64,000 nucleotides of DNA, taken from assembly GCF_001544515.1 (NCBI RefSeq), contig NZ_FCOL02000011.1:62001-126000 (forward strand), given 5' to 3'. The position numbers were made by a program, and so were the translations under genes. Below, in pieces: positions 1-8,568 of the stretch. The DNA comes from Caballeronia terrestris. GTDB lineage: Bacteria; Pseudomonadota; Gammaproteobacteria; Burkholderiales; Burkholderiaceae. The notes under the pieces were generated by a model. That model saw nothing but the letters and a program-made list of their open reading frames with translations, was not told where the DNA came from and did not search any database. Positions within the stretch are counted from its first letter, which is position 1. Each line of letters starts with the position of its first letter.

Positions 1-4
1 CAAA

Positions 5-868
5 ATGGGCGGCATCGTCACGCCCGCCGACGAACCGCGCTTCCACCAGATCCTCGCCGACACGGCGCGCCTGCGCGACCGCACGCTCGCGTGGGTGCTG
101 ATCGGCGTCGCGATCGTGGCGGGCGTCGCGTTCGGCCCGTGGACCTACGGCGACGAGCCGCTGCGCTGGGCGGCGGAGGTTACGGCGAACGGCGGGCGGA
201 TCGGCTTCGGCGGCTGGTGGTATCTGCTCGTCGTGCGGCCGCTCTTCATGGCACTGTGCTTTGCTTGGCTGTGGCGCCTCGTCCTGATGTGCGTGCTGTT
301 TCACCGGATCGCGCAATTGCCGCTCTCGTTCGTGCCGACGCATCCGGATCGCGCGGGCGGCATCGGTTTCATCGAGCGCTCGCTGACGATGTTCAGCCCG
401 GTCGTGTTCGGGCTGTCGGCGGTCGCGGCGTCGTCCTTTGCGCACGAAATCCTGTTTCACGGCGGCACCGTCACCGCGCTGCGCTTGCCGATGACGGCGG
501 TGGCGGTCGTGCTCTCGATCGTCTTCCTGCTGCCGATGCTGTGCTTCGTGAAGGCGCTCGCGGCGGCCAAGCGCCGCGCTGAAGCGGAATACGGCGCGCT
601 CGTCGCGAATCATGGGCGCGCGGTGCGCAGGCGCTGGATCGAGGGCGATCACACCGCGCCGCCCGCGATGCTCGACGCGCCTGAACTCGGCGCTACCGCG
701 GATGTGATGGTGCTCTACACGTCGGCGAAAAGCATGCGGGCCGTGCCGCTCTCGAAGCGCGGCATCGCGACGATCGTCGCGCCCGCCGCTTTGCCGATGC
801 TGGTCGCAGCCGCGACACAGGTGCCGATCAAGAGCATTCTGCTGAAGGTGCTCGGTTCGCTGGTGTAA
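5..868 (+). CDS. Multi-pass membrane protein of unknown function, possibly 5'-truncated by the window edge
   Basis: The frame encodes about 287 residues and stays open to the left edge of the window, so the ATG at position 5 may be internal. I see four hydrophobic segments, at about residues 28-48, 78-104, 132-155 and 165-186, followed by a hydrophilic region rich in Arg and Ala and a hydrophobic C-terminal tail. This suggests an inner-membrane protein with a cytoplasmic loop near residues 187-235. I recognise no catalytic motif and cannot assign a family. The next gene lies 240 bases downstream behind its own promoter, so the two are probably not one operon. Confidence 0.7.
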   Translation: MGGIVTPADEPRFHQILADTARLRDRTLAWVLIGVAIVAGVAFGPWTYGDEPLRWAAEVTANGGRIGFGGWWYLLVVRPLFMALCFAWLWRLVLMCVLFHRIAQLPLSFVPTHPDRAGGIGFIERSLTMFSPVVFGLSAVAASSFAHEILFHGGTVTALRLPMTAVAVVLSIVFLLPMLCFVKALAAAKRRAEAEYGALVANHGRAVRRRWIEGDHTAPPAMLDAPELGATADVMVLYTSAKSMRAVPLSKRGIATIVAPAALPMLVAAATQVPIKSILLKVLGSLV

Positions 869-896
869 GGTTGTTAGGCGAAGCCGTGTCGCTTGT

Positions 897-924
897 TTGA
901 CAACTTGAAATCACGTACTAGACT
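897..924 (+). promoter_or_regulatory. Sigma-70-like promoter for the semialdehyde dehydrogenase gene
   Basis: A perfect -35 hexamer TTGACA (897-902) is followed by a 16-base spacer and TAGACT (919-924), which matches the -10 consensus at four of six positions. It lies about 190 bases before the start codon at 1111, leaving a long 5' leader in which I see no clear riboswitch or terminator. Confidence 0.45.
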
Positions 925-1110
925 GCGCGGGAGCGAGCATCGCGATTGCGTGCCTTCCACCCTGTGCGGAACGCTTGGCGTCAGCGCGAGTCACTTCAAG
1001 ACACGTCCCGCCCGCTGGCCGCTTCTTATGCGACGACGGCCACGGCCATTCCAACCATCGCAGTCCGCGGGCGCTTGGCGCCACGCGCGGCTCATCAAGG
1101 AGTTCAGGAC

Positions 1111-2688
1111 ATGAAGATCACCGGAGAAATGCTGATCGGCGCAACGGCGGTGCGAGGTTCCGACGCCACGCTCCGGGCGTTCGACCCGGCCCGCAACGCC
1201 GACCTCGAACCGGTCTTCGGCGGCGGCGGAGCGGCTGAAGTCGCGCGTGCCTGCGAACTGGCGGAAGCCGCGTTCGAGCCCTACCGCCGCGCACCGCTCG
1301 AAACGCGCGCGCAATTCCTGGAAGCCATCGCGGACAACATCGTCGGACTGGGCGATGCGCTGATCGAGCGCGCTCACGCCGAATCCGCGCTGCCGAAAGC
1401 GCGGCTCGAAGGGGAGCGCGCCCGCACGATCGGTCAGTTGCGGCTTTTCGCGTCGCTCGTGCGCGAAGGTCGCTGGCTCGACGCGACGCTCGATTCCGCG
1501 CAGCCCGACCGCAAGCCGCTGCCGCGTCCTGATTTGCGCCTGCAGAAGATTCCGGTCGGCCCCGTCGCGGTGTTCGGCGCCAGTAACTTTCCGCTCGCGT
1601 TCTCGGTGGCGGGCGGCGATACGGTGTCGGCGTTCGCGGCGGGGTGTCCCGTCGTCGTGAAATCGCATCCGGCGCACCTCGGCACGTCGGAGCTGGTCGG
1701 ACGTGCGATTCAGAAGGCGGTGGCCGACAGCGGCCTGCCCGAAGGCGTGTTTTCGCTCGTCGTCGGCGCCGGGAACGCGATCGGCGAGGCGCTCGTCGCG
1801 CATCCGGCGATCCGCTCGGTCGGCTTCACCGGCTCGCGGCGCGGCGGGCTGGCGCTGCTCGACATCGCGTCGAAGCGCCCCGAGCCGATTCCCGTCTTCG
1901 CCGAAATGAGCAGCGTGAATCCGCTGTTCGCGCTGCCGGGCGCGCTCGCCGTGCGCGGCGACGCGCTCGCGACCGCTTTCGTTGATTCCGTGACACTCGG
2001 CGTCGGCCAGTTCTGCACGAGTCCGGGACTCGTAATCGCGGTGGAAGGGCCGCACCTTCAGGAATTCATCGACGCCGCCTCGGCCGCGCTCGACAAGAAG
2101 GGCGCTCAGACGATGCTGACGGCGGGCATCGCGGCGGCGTATGCCGATGGCATCGAACAGCGCGACGCCACGGGCGTGGCGCGGATGGCGACCGGCGCCT
2201 CCACCGATGCCGCGTGCAGCGCGCTGCCGGCCTTGTATCAGGCGAACGCGGAGCAATTCCTCACGACGCCGCAGTTGCAGGACGAGATTTTCGGGCCGAC
2301 GTCGCTGATCGTCGTATGCGCCGACGAGGACGAGATGATCAAGGTCGCGCGCCGGCTGGAGGGCCAGTTGACGGCGACGCTCCATCTCGAAGGTGACGAT
2401 TTTCCGCTCGCGAAGCGCCTGATTCCGGTGCTCGAACGCAAGGTCGGGCGCATCCTCGCGAACGGTTTTCCGACGGGCGTCGAGGTGTCGTACGCGATGG
2501 TCCACGGCGGGCCGTACCCGGCGACTTCCGACAGCCGATCGACCTCGGTCGGCGCGCTGGCGATCGAGCGCTTCCTGCGCCCGGTGTGCTATCAGGATCT
2601 GCCGGCTGCGTTGCTGCCACAGTCGCTCGCCGACGACAATCCGCTGAACCTTTGGCGACTGCGGGACGGCGAACTCGGCCCCAATTAA
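1111..2688 (+). CDS. 2-oxoglutarate semialdehyde (2,5-dioxovalerate) dehydrogenase, NADP-type aldehyde dehydrogenase
   Basis: This 525-residue aldehyde dehydrogenase has the length and sequence style of 2-oxoglutarate semialdehyde dehydrogenases, which oxidise 2,5-dioxopentanoate to 2-oxoglutarate at the end of non-phosphorylating pentose and hexarate pathways. The catalytic Cys is C302 in GQFCTSPG, the general-base Glu is E265 in FAEMSS, and the active-site Asn is N159 in ASNFPLAFS. The start at 1111 follows AAGGAG at a good distance. The frame extends upstream to 946, but that stretch is Arg/Pro-rich and unlike the family. An SMP-30 lactonase follows 39 bases later and an MHS transporter lies about 2.3 kb further on, consistent with sugar-acid use. 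The exact sugar cannot be read from sequence. Confidence 0.88.
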   Translation: MKITGEMLIGATAVRGSDATLRAFDPARNADLEPVFGGGGAAEVARACELAEAAFEPYRRAPLETRAQFLEAIADNIVGLGDALIERAHAESALPKARLEGERARTIGQLRLFASLVREGRWLDATLDSAQPDRKPLPRPDLRLQKIPVGPVAVFGASNFPLAFSVAGGDTVSAFAAGCPVVVKSHPAHLGTSELVGRAIQKAVADSGLPEGVFSLVVGAGNAIGEALVAHPAIRSVGFTGSRRGGLALLDIASKRPEPIPVFAEMSSVNPLFALPGALAVRGDALATAFVDSVTLGVGQFCTSPGLVIAVEGPHLQEFIDAASAALDKKGAQTMLTAGIAAAYADGIEQRDATGVARMATGASTDAACSALPALYQANAEQFLTTPQLQDEIFGPTSLIVVCADEDEMIKVARRLEGQLTATLHLEGDDFPLAKRLIPVLERKVGRILANGFPTGVEVSYAMVHGGPYPATSDSRSTSVGALAIERFLRPVCYQDLPAALLPQSLADDNPLNLWRLRDGELGPN

Positions 2689-2727
2689 TTACGATAGCGG
2701 CTTACTGCGAATATAAGGAGACAAAAA

Positions 2728-3657
2728 ATGGAACGCCGCTACCCCGATCCCTCCGTGCGTGTGCTCGATCCGCGGTTCAATGCGCTGCGGATTGCGGCGG
2801 CATCGGTGGAATGTCTTTATGAGGGCGCGCGCTGGTCCGAAGGCCCGGTCTGGTTCGCCGACGGCCGCTATCTGCTGTGGAGCGACATTCCGAACAACCG
2901 CATCCTCCGCTGGGACGAAGCGACGGGCGAGGTCGGCACGTTCCGCCAGCCGTCGAACAACGCGAACGGTCACACGCGCGACCACGAAGGGCGGCTCGTG
3001 TCGTGCGAACACCTGACGCGGCGGGTAACGCGCACCGAATACGACGGATCGATCACGGTGCTCGCCGACCGCTTCGAGGGCAAACCGCTGAATTCGCCGA
3101 ACGATGTTGTCGTGAAATCGGATGGATCGATCTGGTTCAGCGACCCGACGTTCGGCATCGACGGCTTCTATGAAGGCGAGCAGCAGGCGCCGCAACTGAA
3201 GCCCGCCGTGTACCGCATCGACGGGCAGAGCGGCGAAGTGACCTTGATGACCGACGATTTCATTGGCCCGAACGGTTTGGCGTTCTCGCCGGACGAATCG
3301 GTGCTGTATGTGGTCGAATCGCGGGCGACGCCGCGCAAGATCTACGCGTTCGATGTCGCCGAGGGCGGCCGAGCGCTCAGCAACTGCCGCGAACTGATCG
3401 ATGCGGGCGCGGGCACGCCGGACGGTTTTCGCGTCGACGTGCACGGCAACCTGTGGTGCGGCTGGGGCATGGGCACCGACGAACTCGACGGCGTGCGCAT
3501 CTTCACGCCGCAAGGCGAGGCGATCGGGCATATCGCGCTGCCCGAGCGCTGCGCCAATGTGTGCTTTGGCGGGCGGCATCGCAACCGGCTGTTCATGGCC
3601 GCGAGCCACGGGTTGTATGCGGTTTACGTCAATACGCAGGGCGTCAAAGGCGGCTGA
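2728..3657 (+). CDS. SMP-30/gluconolactonase/LRE family lactonase
   Basis: This 309-residue six-bladed propeller hydrolase of the SMP-30 (SGL) family probably opens a sugar lactone to the aldonic acid in the cytoplasm. Family landmarks are present in order: SEGPVWF with the metal-binding Glu near residue 36, NANGHTRD, the metal-site motif NSPNDVVV, NGLAFSPDE, and PDGFRVD with the last metal ligand. The start has a strong AAGGAGA site seven bases upstream. It sits 39 bases behind the semialdehyde dehydrogenase and is probably co-transcribed with it, supplying the lactonase step of the same oxidative pathway. The convergent DUF2891 gene begins four bases after its stop. Confidence 0.88.
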   Translation: MERRYPDPSVRVLDPRFNALRIAAASVECLYEGARWSEGPVWFADGRYLLWSDIPNNRILRWDEATGEVGTFRQPSNNANGHTRDHEGRLVSCEHLTRRVTRTEYDGSITVLADRFEGKPLNSPNDVVVKSDGSIWFSDPTFGIDGFYEGEQQAPQLKPAVYRIDGQSGEVTLMTDDFIGPNGLAFSPDESVLYVVESRATPRKIYAFDVAEGGRALSNCRELIDAGAGTPDGFRVDVHGNLWCGWGMGTDELDGVRIFTPQGEAIGHIALPERCANVCFGGRHRNRLFMAASHGLYAVYVNTQGVKGG

Positions 3658-3661
3658 AAAG

Positions 3662-4684
3662 TCACGCTTCGAGCGCCAATAAAGCAAACGTCGCGAGCCA
3701 GTGCTCGCCCATGTAATCCCCCGCGACGTGCGCGATCCCCGACGCCAGATGCTCGTCCGCAGCGGCTTCGAGCAGCGCGACGCGCGCATCGCCCGCCGGC
3801 AGCGCCCGTGCGATCGACCGCTGGCACCACGCGCGGCTCAGATTCAGGCCGTCGAGATGGGCGAGCTTGCCGTCGCTGCGATCGGTGACGGTCGCGGGCA
3901 AGAAGAGCGCCGCCGGTTCGCGCGCGGCGAGCTGCGGCAAAAAGCGGTCGAACCAGCCGATGAACTCGCCCGCAGGCAGCACGCGCCGCATCAATTCCGC
4001 CTCCATCAGCGACGGCGACAGGAACTCGTCGCCCGCCGGCTCCCACGCCTGGCAGGCCTCGTCGTGCAGATACCAGCGCTTCGCCGCCTCAATAATCAGC
4101 GTCTCGAACGCCGCATCGCGCGTCTGCCGTGCGTAGCCGATCGAAAGCGACAGGGCGAACGCCATATTGAAATGCGTCCCGACGCGCAGCGGATATGTCG
4201 ACTTCGGCAGGAATTCGACGAAACGCGCGACGAACGCATCGGCGAGTGGCTGCAGCGTGTTGGCCCAGCGGCGGCCTTCGCCGGAGTCCATCGAACGAAG
4301 CTGGCCCGCGAGCGCCAACAGCCACGCCCAGCCGTACGGACGCTCGAAGCCGCGCGCGGCGGGGCGCTCCAGATATGCGACTTCCGCCGCGACGTTCGCC
4401 TCCGTCACATGCGCGTCGATCAGCGTGCGAATCTGCTCCGCTTCCGGCAATTGCGGAAACTGGTCGAAAAGCCGCGCGATCAGCCAGTACCCGTGCACGC
4501 AGGAATGCCAGTCGTAGCTGCCGTAGAAGATCGGATGCAGCGCGCGCGGGCCTTGCAAGTCCTCGGCGCTCGCCATGACGTGATCGAGCTTGTTCGGATA
4601 TTCGCGCGTCAGGTGTCCGAGCGCGACGCGCGCGAACTTCGATGCAAGCGTGCCGTCCAGGGCGATGGGTGTTTGGGTGGTCAT
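3662..4684 (-). CDS. DUF2891 family protein
   Basis: This protein of 340 residues matches my memory of the DUF2891 family, with the N-terminal pattern HPIFYGSYDWHSCVHG and a Trp/His-rich alpha-helical body resembling (alpha/alpha) toroid enzymes that act on sugars. No signal peptide is visible, so it is probably cytoplasmic. No enzymatic activity is established that I can cite. It is convergent with the lactonase gene, with only four bases between the stop codons. It shares the 4685-4949 intergenic region, including an 11-base inverted repeat, with the divergent MHS transporter, suggesting common control with sugar-acid uptake. Confidence 0.75.
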   Translation of the reverse strand: MTTQTPIALDGTLASKFARVALGHLTREYPNKLDHVMASAEDLQGPRALHPIFYGSYDWHSCVHGYWLIARLFDQFPQLPEAEQIRTLIDAHVTEANVAAEVAYLERPAARGFERPYGWAWLLALAGQLRSMDSGEGRRWANTLQPLADAFVARFVEFLPKSTYPLRVGTHFNMAFALSLSIGYARQTRDAAFETLIIEAAKRWYLHDEACQAWEPAGDEFLSPSLMEAELMRRVLPAGEFIGWFDRFLPQLAAREPAALFLPATVTDRSDGKLAHLDGLNLSRAWCQRSIARALPAGDARVALLEAAADEHLASGIAHVAGDYMGEHWLATFALLALEA

Positions 4685-4741
4685 GAGCGCCTCGTCGTTT
4701 TCAAACAGGGAAATGTAAGATGCCGCGAATCTCGACGCGAC

Positions 4742-4768
4742 ACTTTATCGATAAAAAATCGATAAAGT
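4742..4768. repeat. Perfect 11-bp inverted repeat between divergent DUF2891 and transporter genes
   Basis: ACTTTATCGAT (4742-4752) and ATCGATAAAGT (4758-4768) are exact reverse complements separated by five A residues. The element lies 57 bases upstream of the DUF2891 start and 181 bases upstream of the MHS transporter start. It is markedly A+T-rich for this window. It may be an operator for a dimeric regulator; no run of T follows it that would make it a terminator. Confidence 0.5.
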
Positions 4769-4949
4769 TTGTCCTAGGGGTAACTACGTAGGCACGTTGC
4801 GGCGGTTAAGCTTTTACGCCGATCGTCGTATAAACTTCCGCGCGAACGCCAGCAGAGCGGCCCGGGCGGTCGACTCAGTCGATCGGCCGGCAACGAAAAG
4901 CGGCCAGCCCGCCGCCATTCAAACAAGCGACAAAAGGAAACAGACCTTC

Positions 4950-6245
4950 ATGGCCGACCTTACACTTTCACAGGCAGCAGACACTCGGCGGCGCGTCATG
5001 GCGATCGTCGGCGCCTCGTCGGGGAATCTCGTCGAGTGGTTCGACTTCTATATTTACTCGTTCCTCGCGCTGTATTTCTCGGCCGCGTTCTTCCCGAGCG
5101 GCAACTCCACCACGCAGTTGCTCAACACGGCCGGCGTTTTCGCGGCGGGCTTCCTGATGCGTCCGATCGGCGGCTGGCTGTTCGGCCGCATCGCCGACAA
5201 GCACGGCCGCCGCAACGCGATGATGATCTCCGTGCTGATGATGTGCGGCGGCTCGCTCGTGATCTGCTTTCTGCCGACCTACGCGAGCATCGGTGCATGG
5301 GCGCCGTTTTTCCTCTTGCTCGCGCGACTGTTCCAGGGCTTGTCGGTGGGCGGCGAATACGGCACCAGCGCCACCTACATGAGCGAAGTGGCGCTGAAAC
5401 GGCGGCGCGGCTTCTTCGCGTCGTTCCAGTACGTGACGCTGATCGGCGGGCAGCTTGCGGCGCTGCTCGTGCTCGTCGTGCTGCAACTGTTCCTTTCGGT
5501 CGATGAACTGAAGGCCTGGGGCTGGCGCATTCCGTTTTTCATCGGCGCGTGCGCGGCGCTGGTCTCGCTCTATCTGCGTAAATCGCTCGATGAAACGACG
5601 ACCGCCGAGTCACGCCAGCGCAAGGAAGCCGGCACGCTGCGCGGCCTGATGATGCACAAGCGCGCGTTCCTCACGGTGGTCGGCTTCACGGCCGGCGGCT
5701 CGCTGATCTTCTACACATTCACGACCTACATGCAGAAGTACCTCGTCAACACGGCGCACATGGAAGCGAAGACGGCCAGCAACGTAATGACGGCGGCGCT
5801 TTTCGTCTACATGATCTTGCAGCCGGTGTTCGGCGCGCTGTCGGACCGCATCGGCCGCCGCCAGTCGATGCTGTGCTTCGGCGCGCTCGCCACGCTCTGC
5901 ACGGTGCCGCTGCTGCACGCGCTCAAGGACGTGACGAGCCCCGTGATGGCGTTCGTGTTCGTGATCATCGCGCTCGCGATCGTCAGCTTCTATACGTCGA
6001 TCAGCGGCCTCATCAAGGCGGAAATGTTCCCGCCGGAAGTGCGCGCGCTCGGCGTCGGGCTGTCGTATGCGGTCGCGAACGCGGTGTTCGGCGGCTCGGC
6101 GGAATACGTCGCGCTGTACATGAAGTCGATCGGCAGCGAATCGACGTTCTACTGGTACGTCACAGTGATGTGCGCGATCTCGCTGATCGTTTCGCTGCGC
6201 ATGCGCGATCCGAGCAAGGAAGGCTACCTGCGCAACGAACCGTGA
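4950..6245 (+). CDS. MHS family (metabolite:H+ symporter) MFS transporter
   Basis: This 431-residue inner-membrane protein has about twelve hydrophobic segments and the MHS-family hallmarks: the N-terminal [14 protein letters not shown] segment, [18 protein letters not shown] in loop 2-3, the [13 protein letters not shown] motif, and a second DRIGRRQSM loop. Members take up dicarboxylic or aromatic acids such as 2-oxoglutarate, citrate or shikimate with protons. I chose the ATG at 4950 because AAAAGGA precedes it and the hydrophobic core follows at once; the frame runs back to 4797 without a plausible site. Its neighbours suggest an organic or sugar acid substrate. A strong terminator follows. 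Confidence 0.88.
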   Translation: MADLTLSQAADTRRRVMAIVGASSGNLVEWFDFYIYSFLALYFSAAFFPSGNSTTQLLNTAGVFAAGFLMRPIGGWLFGRIADKHGRRNAMMISVLMMCGGSLVICFLPTYASIGAWAPFFLLLARLFQGLSVGGEYGTSATYMSEVALKRRRGFFASFQYVTLIGGQLAALLVLVVLQLFLSVDELKAWGWRIPFFIGACAALVSLYLRKSLDETTTAESRQRKEAGTLRGLMMHKRAFLTVVGFTAGGSLIFYTFTTYMQKYLVNTAHMEAKTASNVMTAALFVYMILQPVFGALSDRIGRRQSMLCFGALATLCTVPLLHALKDVTSPVMAFVFVIIALAIVSFYTSISGLIKAEMFPPEVRALGVGLSYAVANAVFGGSAEYVALYMKSIGSESTFYWYVTVMCAISLIVSLRMRDPSKEGYLRNEP

Positions 6246-6276
6246 ACCGGCTTCGATCGCCGCATGTGATGCACTG

Positions 6277-6310
6277 AAAAACGCACGGCCTTCGCGCCGT
6301 GCGTTTTTGT
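6277..6310 (+). terminator. Rho-independent terminator after the MHS transporter
   Basis: ACGCACGGC (6281-6289) pairs with GCCGTGCGT (6296-6304) around a six-base loop. Runs of A before and T after (TTTTTGTTT) complete a strong intrinsic terminator 32 bases after the stop codon. Confidence 0.9.
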
Positions 6311-6510
6311 TTGCGGCCGACGTTGTTGTTGCCGCGCGAAAAGCGGAACATGTGAATCGATTGATTTCGAGATGACGTTAAGATTGCGGTGAAACGAAGA
6401 GCCCGCACGCGGCGCGCGGGCCTGAACTGGACACGGCTCTCGCGCGGTCACGGCCAGCGAACGAAGCGAATAGCGCACTTGAGCGCGTCCGTCTGCTTGG
6501 AGACTAGCCC

Positions 6511-7170
6511 ATGGAAGATTTCGACGAAGCGCTGTATCACGTGTGGCAGGCGAATCTGAACGTGCTGACGGGCTCGCCCGGCGGCGCGTCGCGGCTTGCG
6601 CGGATGATGACGTTCTCGCCGTCGCACATGAAGCTGATCGTGGCGGGGCGGCGCGATTTCAGCGAGGAATTCGTGCGGGGCGTGGAGACGGTCACGGGCC
6701 TCCCGCCGCACTGGATGGACGAACGGCGCGGGCGCGCCGATATCCCGGCCGAGGCGCAGCGCGCGCTCGACGAGGAATCGCCCGTCGCCGTGTTTCGCGG
6801 CACGGCGCACCCGGCGCCGAAGCGCCCGGTGCTGCGCGGCCCGGAGCCGCTTTTATCGCAGACGGAAGCCACCCGCCGCATCGCCGACCAGGCGTTGCAG
6901 CAGGCGGAGTCGCATCGGCGGGATCTGGTGTTCAGGCGCAACCGCGACCTGCTGCTGCAGGACTTGCGGCGGCTGGAGCGGCAACTGGCGCTGCTTCAGC
7001 TCGACGGGATGTCGCCGAAAGCGGAGGAACTGCTCGCCTCGGACAAACTGGGCGATGCCGCCAAGGCCGACCTCTCCGGGCGGCTCGAGCAGATCGACAA
7101 GCACAAGAAACTGCTGCTGCAGCACGTCGAGAAACTGGCGGCGCTGCTCGCCAGTACCGACGAGAACTGA
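6511..7170 (+). CDS. Hypothetical protein with N-terminal HTH-like segment and C-terminal coiled coil
   Basis: The product has 219 residues. Residues about 18-70 (PGGASRLARMMTFSPSHMK through GLPPHWMD) resemble a lambda-repressor/Cro-type helix-turn-helix in which a GRRDFS-like segment takes the place of recognition-helix contacts. Residues about 75-120 are Pro/Arg-rich and probably disordered. Residues about 122-215 are rich in Gln, Leu, Glu and Lys with heptad spacing, consistent with a long coiled coil. This suggests a dimeric DNA-associated protein, but I do not recognise the family. A GGAG site precedes the start. It stands alone downstream of a terminator and is convergent with the small gene at 7175-7321. 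Confidence 0.7.
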   Translation: MEDFDEALYHVWQANLNVLTGSPGGASRLARMMTFSPSHMKLIVAGRRDFSEEFVRGVETVTGLPPHWMDERRGRADIPAEAQRALDEESPVAVFRGTAHPAPKRPVLRGPEPLLSQTEATRRIADQALQQAESHRRDLVFRRNRDLLLQDLRRLERQLALLQLDGMSPKAEELLASDKLGDAAKADLSGRLEQIDKHKKLLLQHVEKLAALLASTDEN

Positions 7171-7174
7171 CTTT

Positions 7175-7321
7175 TTACTTCTTCGCTGGCTTCTCTTCCG
7201 GATCGGGATGGACCGCGATCGGATCGCTCGCGGGGAAGCTCTCTTCGAGCGCTTCGTCGAGGCGTTCTTCTTCATTCAGCGGTGCGTCTTCTGCCGGGGC
7301 TTCCGTCTTGGGCTTCGTCAT
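7175..7321 (-). CDS. 48-residue acidic protein with SFPASDP motif
   Basis: A short frame encodes 48 residues with AAGGAG ten bases before its ATG. The product is rich in Glu, Asp, Pro and Lys and contains LDEALEESFPASDPIAV. The ESFPASDP motif recurs, from memory, in many small uncharacterised proteobacterial proteins. No hydrophobic core is visible, so it is probably disordered or a small interaction partner. It lies between the convergent HTH/coiled-coil gene, four bases from its stop, and the AraC gene on the same strand, 52 bases upstream of the small gene's stop codon side neighbour. Function unknown. Confidence 0.7.
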   Translation of the reverse strand: MTKPKTEAPAEDAPLNEEERLDEALEESFPASDPIAVHPDPEEKPAKK

Positions 7322-7373
7322 GGTGCGCTCCTTGGGCCGAGGGGAGATTCACTATAGCAGCGGCTTCGGGCTC

Positions 7374-8402
7374 TTAGGCCGATTCCGAGCGCCGGTAATC
7401 GGCCGGCCGCACGCCCGTCCACTTGCGAAACGCGCGCCGGAACGCGCTCGGCTCGGCGAAACCGAGCGCATCGGCGATTTCGGCGATCGTCTGGTTCGTG
7501 TCGGCGAGACGCGAGATCGCAAGGTCGCGCCGCAAGCCGTCCTTGATCGCCTGATACGTCACGCCTTCCTGCTTCAGATGGCGGCGCAGCGTCGCCTCGG
7601 CCATGTTCAGCGCGGCGGCGACGCGGTCGCTGTCGGGCCAATCGCTGGGCGGAAGCTGGCGCAGACGGCGGCGCACGCGGGCCGCGAGCGAATCGGGATT
7701 GCGGTACTTGACGAGAAAATTGGCGGGCGCGCCGCGCAAGAACGATTTCAGCGATGCGACCGTCTGCACGACTGGCAGCGCTGCGCATTCCGGCGACAGA
7801 TCGACATACGACGCGGCTTGGTCGAAGTACAGGTCGTCGCAGAACATCAGGCGGTATTCGTCGCTTGCGGGCGGCTCCGGGCAGCGCAAGTGCGCGGCGA
7901 GCACCGGAATCCGTCGTCCGACCAGCCAGCACAGCACGCCGTAAATCAGGATGAACGCCGTCGCGTACGCGAACATGCTTTTCGGCTCGCGACGGTCGCG
8001 CAGGCGGATGCGCACGCGCGTCGTATCGATATCGGGTTCGAAGCTCAAATCGTCGAGCACGAGGCGCAGGAAGTTCGCGATGCGCTTGAGCGCCTGCGCG
8101 CCGTCGCGCGAACTCAGTGCCGCGTGGCACAGCAGCACGAAGCTGCCGCGCCGCATCGGATGGCGGTCCTGGCCGAAAAATTCGTCGTCCAGGGCGTCGG
8201 CGGTGGCGTTCCACAGCTTGCCGTACTGCGCCGGCGACACCCGCGCGCGCGACGAGTCGAGCGTCGCGGGCGCGATGTCGGCGGCGGCGAGCAGCGTCCC
8301 GCGCGCGATGCCGCGAGCTTCGGCGCAGCGCAGCGCTTCTTCGACGAGGCTCACCGAGATCGATCCGCGTTCGCGCGCGGGTTTGTGCGTTGGGGTTGTC
8401 AC
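7374..8402 (-). CDS. AraC family transcriptional regulator with arabinose-binding-like N-terminal domain
   Basis: The product of up to 342 residues has a C-terminal AraC double helix-turn-helix at about residues 240-338 (LNMAEATLRRHLKQEGVTYQ, then IAEIADALGFAEPSAFRRAF ending in WTGVRPADYR). Residues about 20-210 resemble the ligand-binding domain of the OruR/ArgR-like AraC subgroup. The start is uncertain: the longest frame begins with GTG at 8402 and has no clear ribosome site. It is divergent from the acyl-CoA dehydrogenase operon starting at 8569, across 166 bases, and is the obvious candidate regulator of that operon. Confidence 0.85.
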   Translation of the reverse strand: MTTPTHKPARERGSISVSLVEEALRCAEARGIARGTLLAAADIAPATLDSSRARVSPAQYGKLWNATADALDDEFFGQDRHPMRRGSFVLLCHAALSSRDGAQALKRIANFLRLVLDDLSFEPDIDTTRVRIRLRDRREPKSMFAYATAFILIYGVLCWLVGRRIPVLAAHLRCPEPPASDEYRLMFCDDLYFDQAASYVDLSPECAALPVVQTVASLKSFLRGAPANFLVKYRNPDSLAARVRRRLRQLPPSDWPDSDRVAAALNMAEATLRRHLKQEGVTYQAIKDGLRRDLAISRLADTNQTIAEIADALGFAEPSAFRRAFRKWTGVRPADYRRSESA

Positions 8403-8568
8403 TAGGTGGCGAAAGCGCTCAGATAGCGTGATCGTTTTGGGGCTGGGCTAACGTGCCGCGATTGCCTAGACTCGGTCGCAACGCCTTGATTCCGCGCGGC
8501 CGCCGAGCCTCGGGTCGAAAGTGTAACCCAGCTCCGAAGCGCATCCCGCCCCATTCCCAGAGCCCACC

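Noticed and set aside
946-1110. Extension of the semialdehyde dehydrogenase upstream to 946
   Set aside because: The extra residues are Arg/Pro-rich and unlike the family, while AAGGAG before 1111 gives the expected N-terminus.
991-2505. A 504-codon minus-strand frame opposite the semialdehyde dehydrogenase gene
   Set aside because: Rich in Arg and His with no domain; the plus-strand protein has an intact active site.
6401-6421. A GCCCGC/GCGGGC stem as a second terminator
   Set aside because: No T-run follows and it lies in the leader before the HTH gene; probably chance in G+C-rich DNA.
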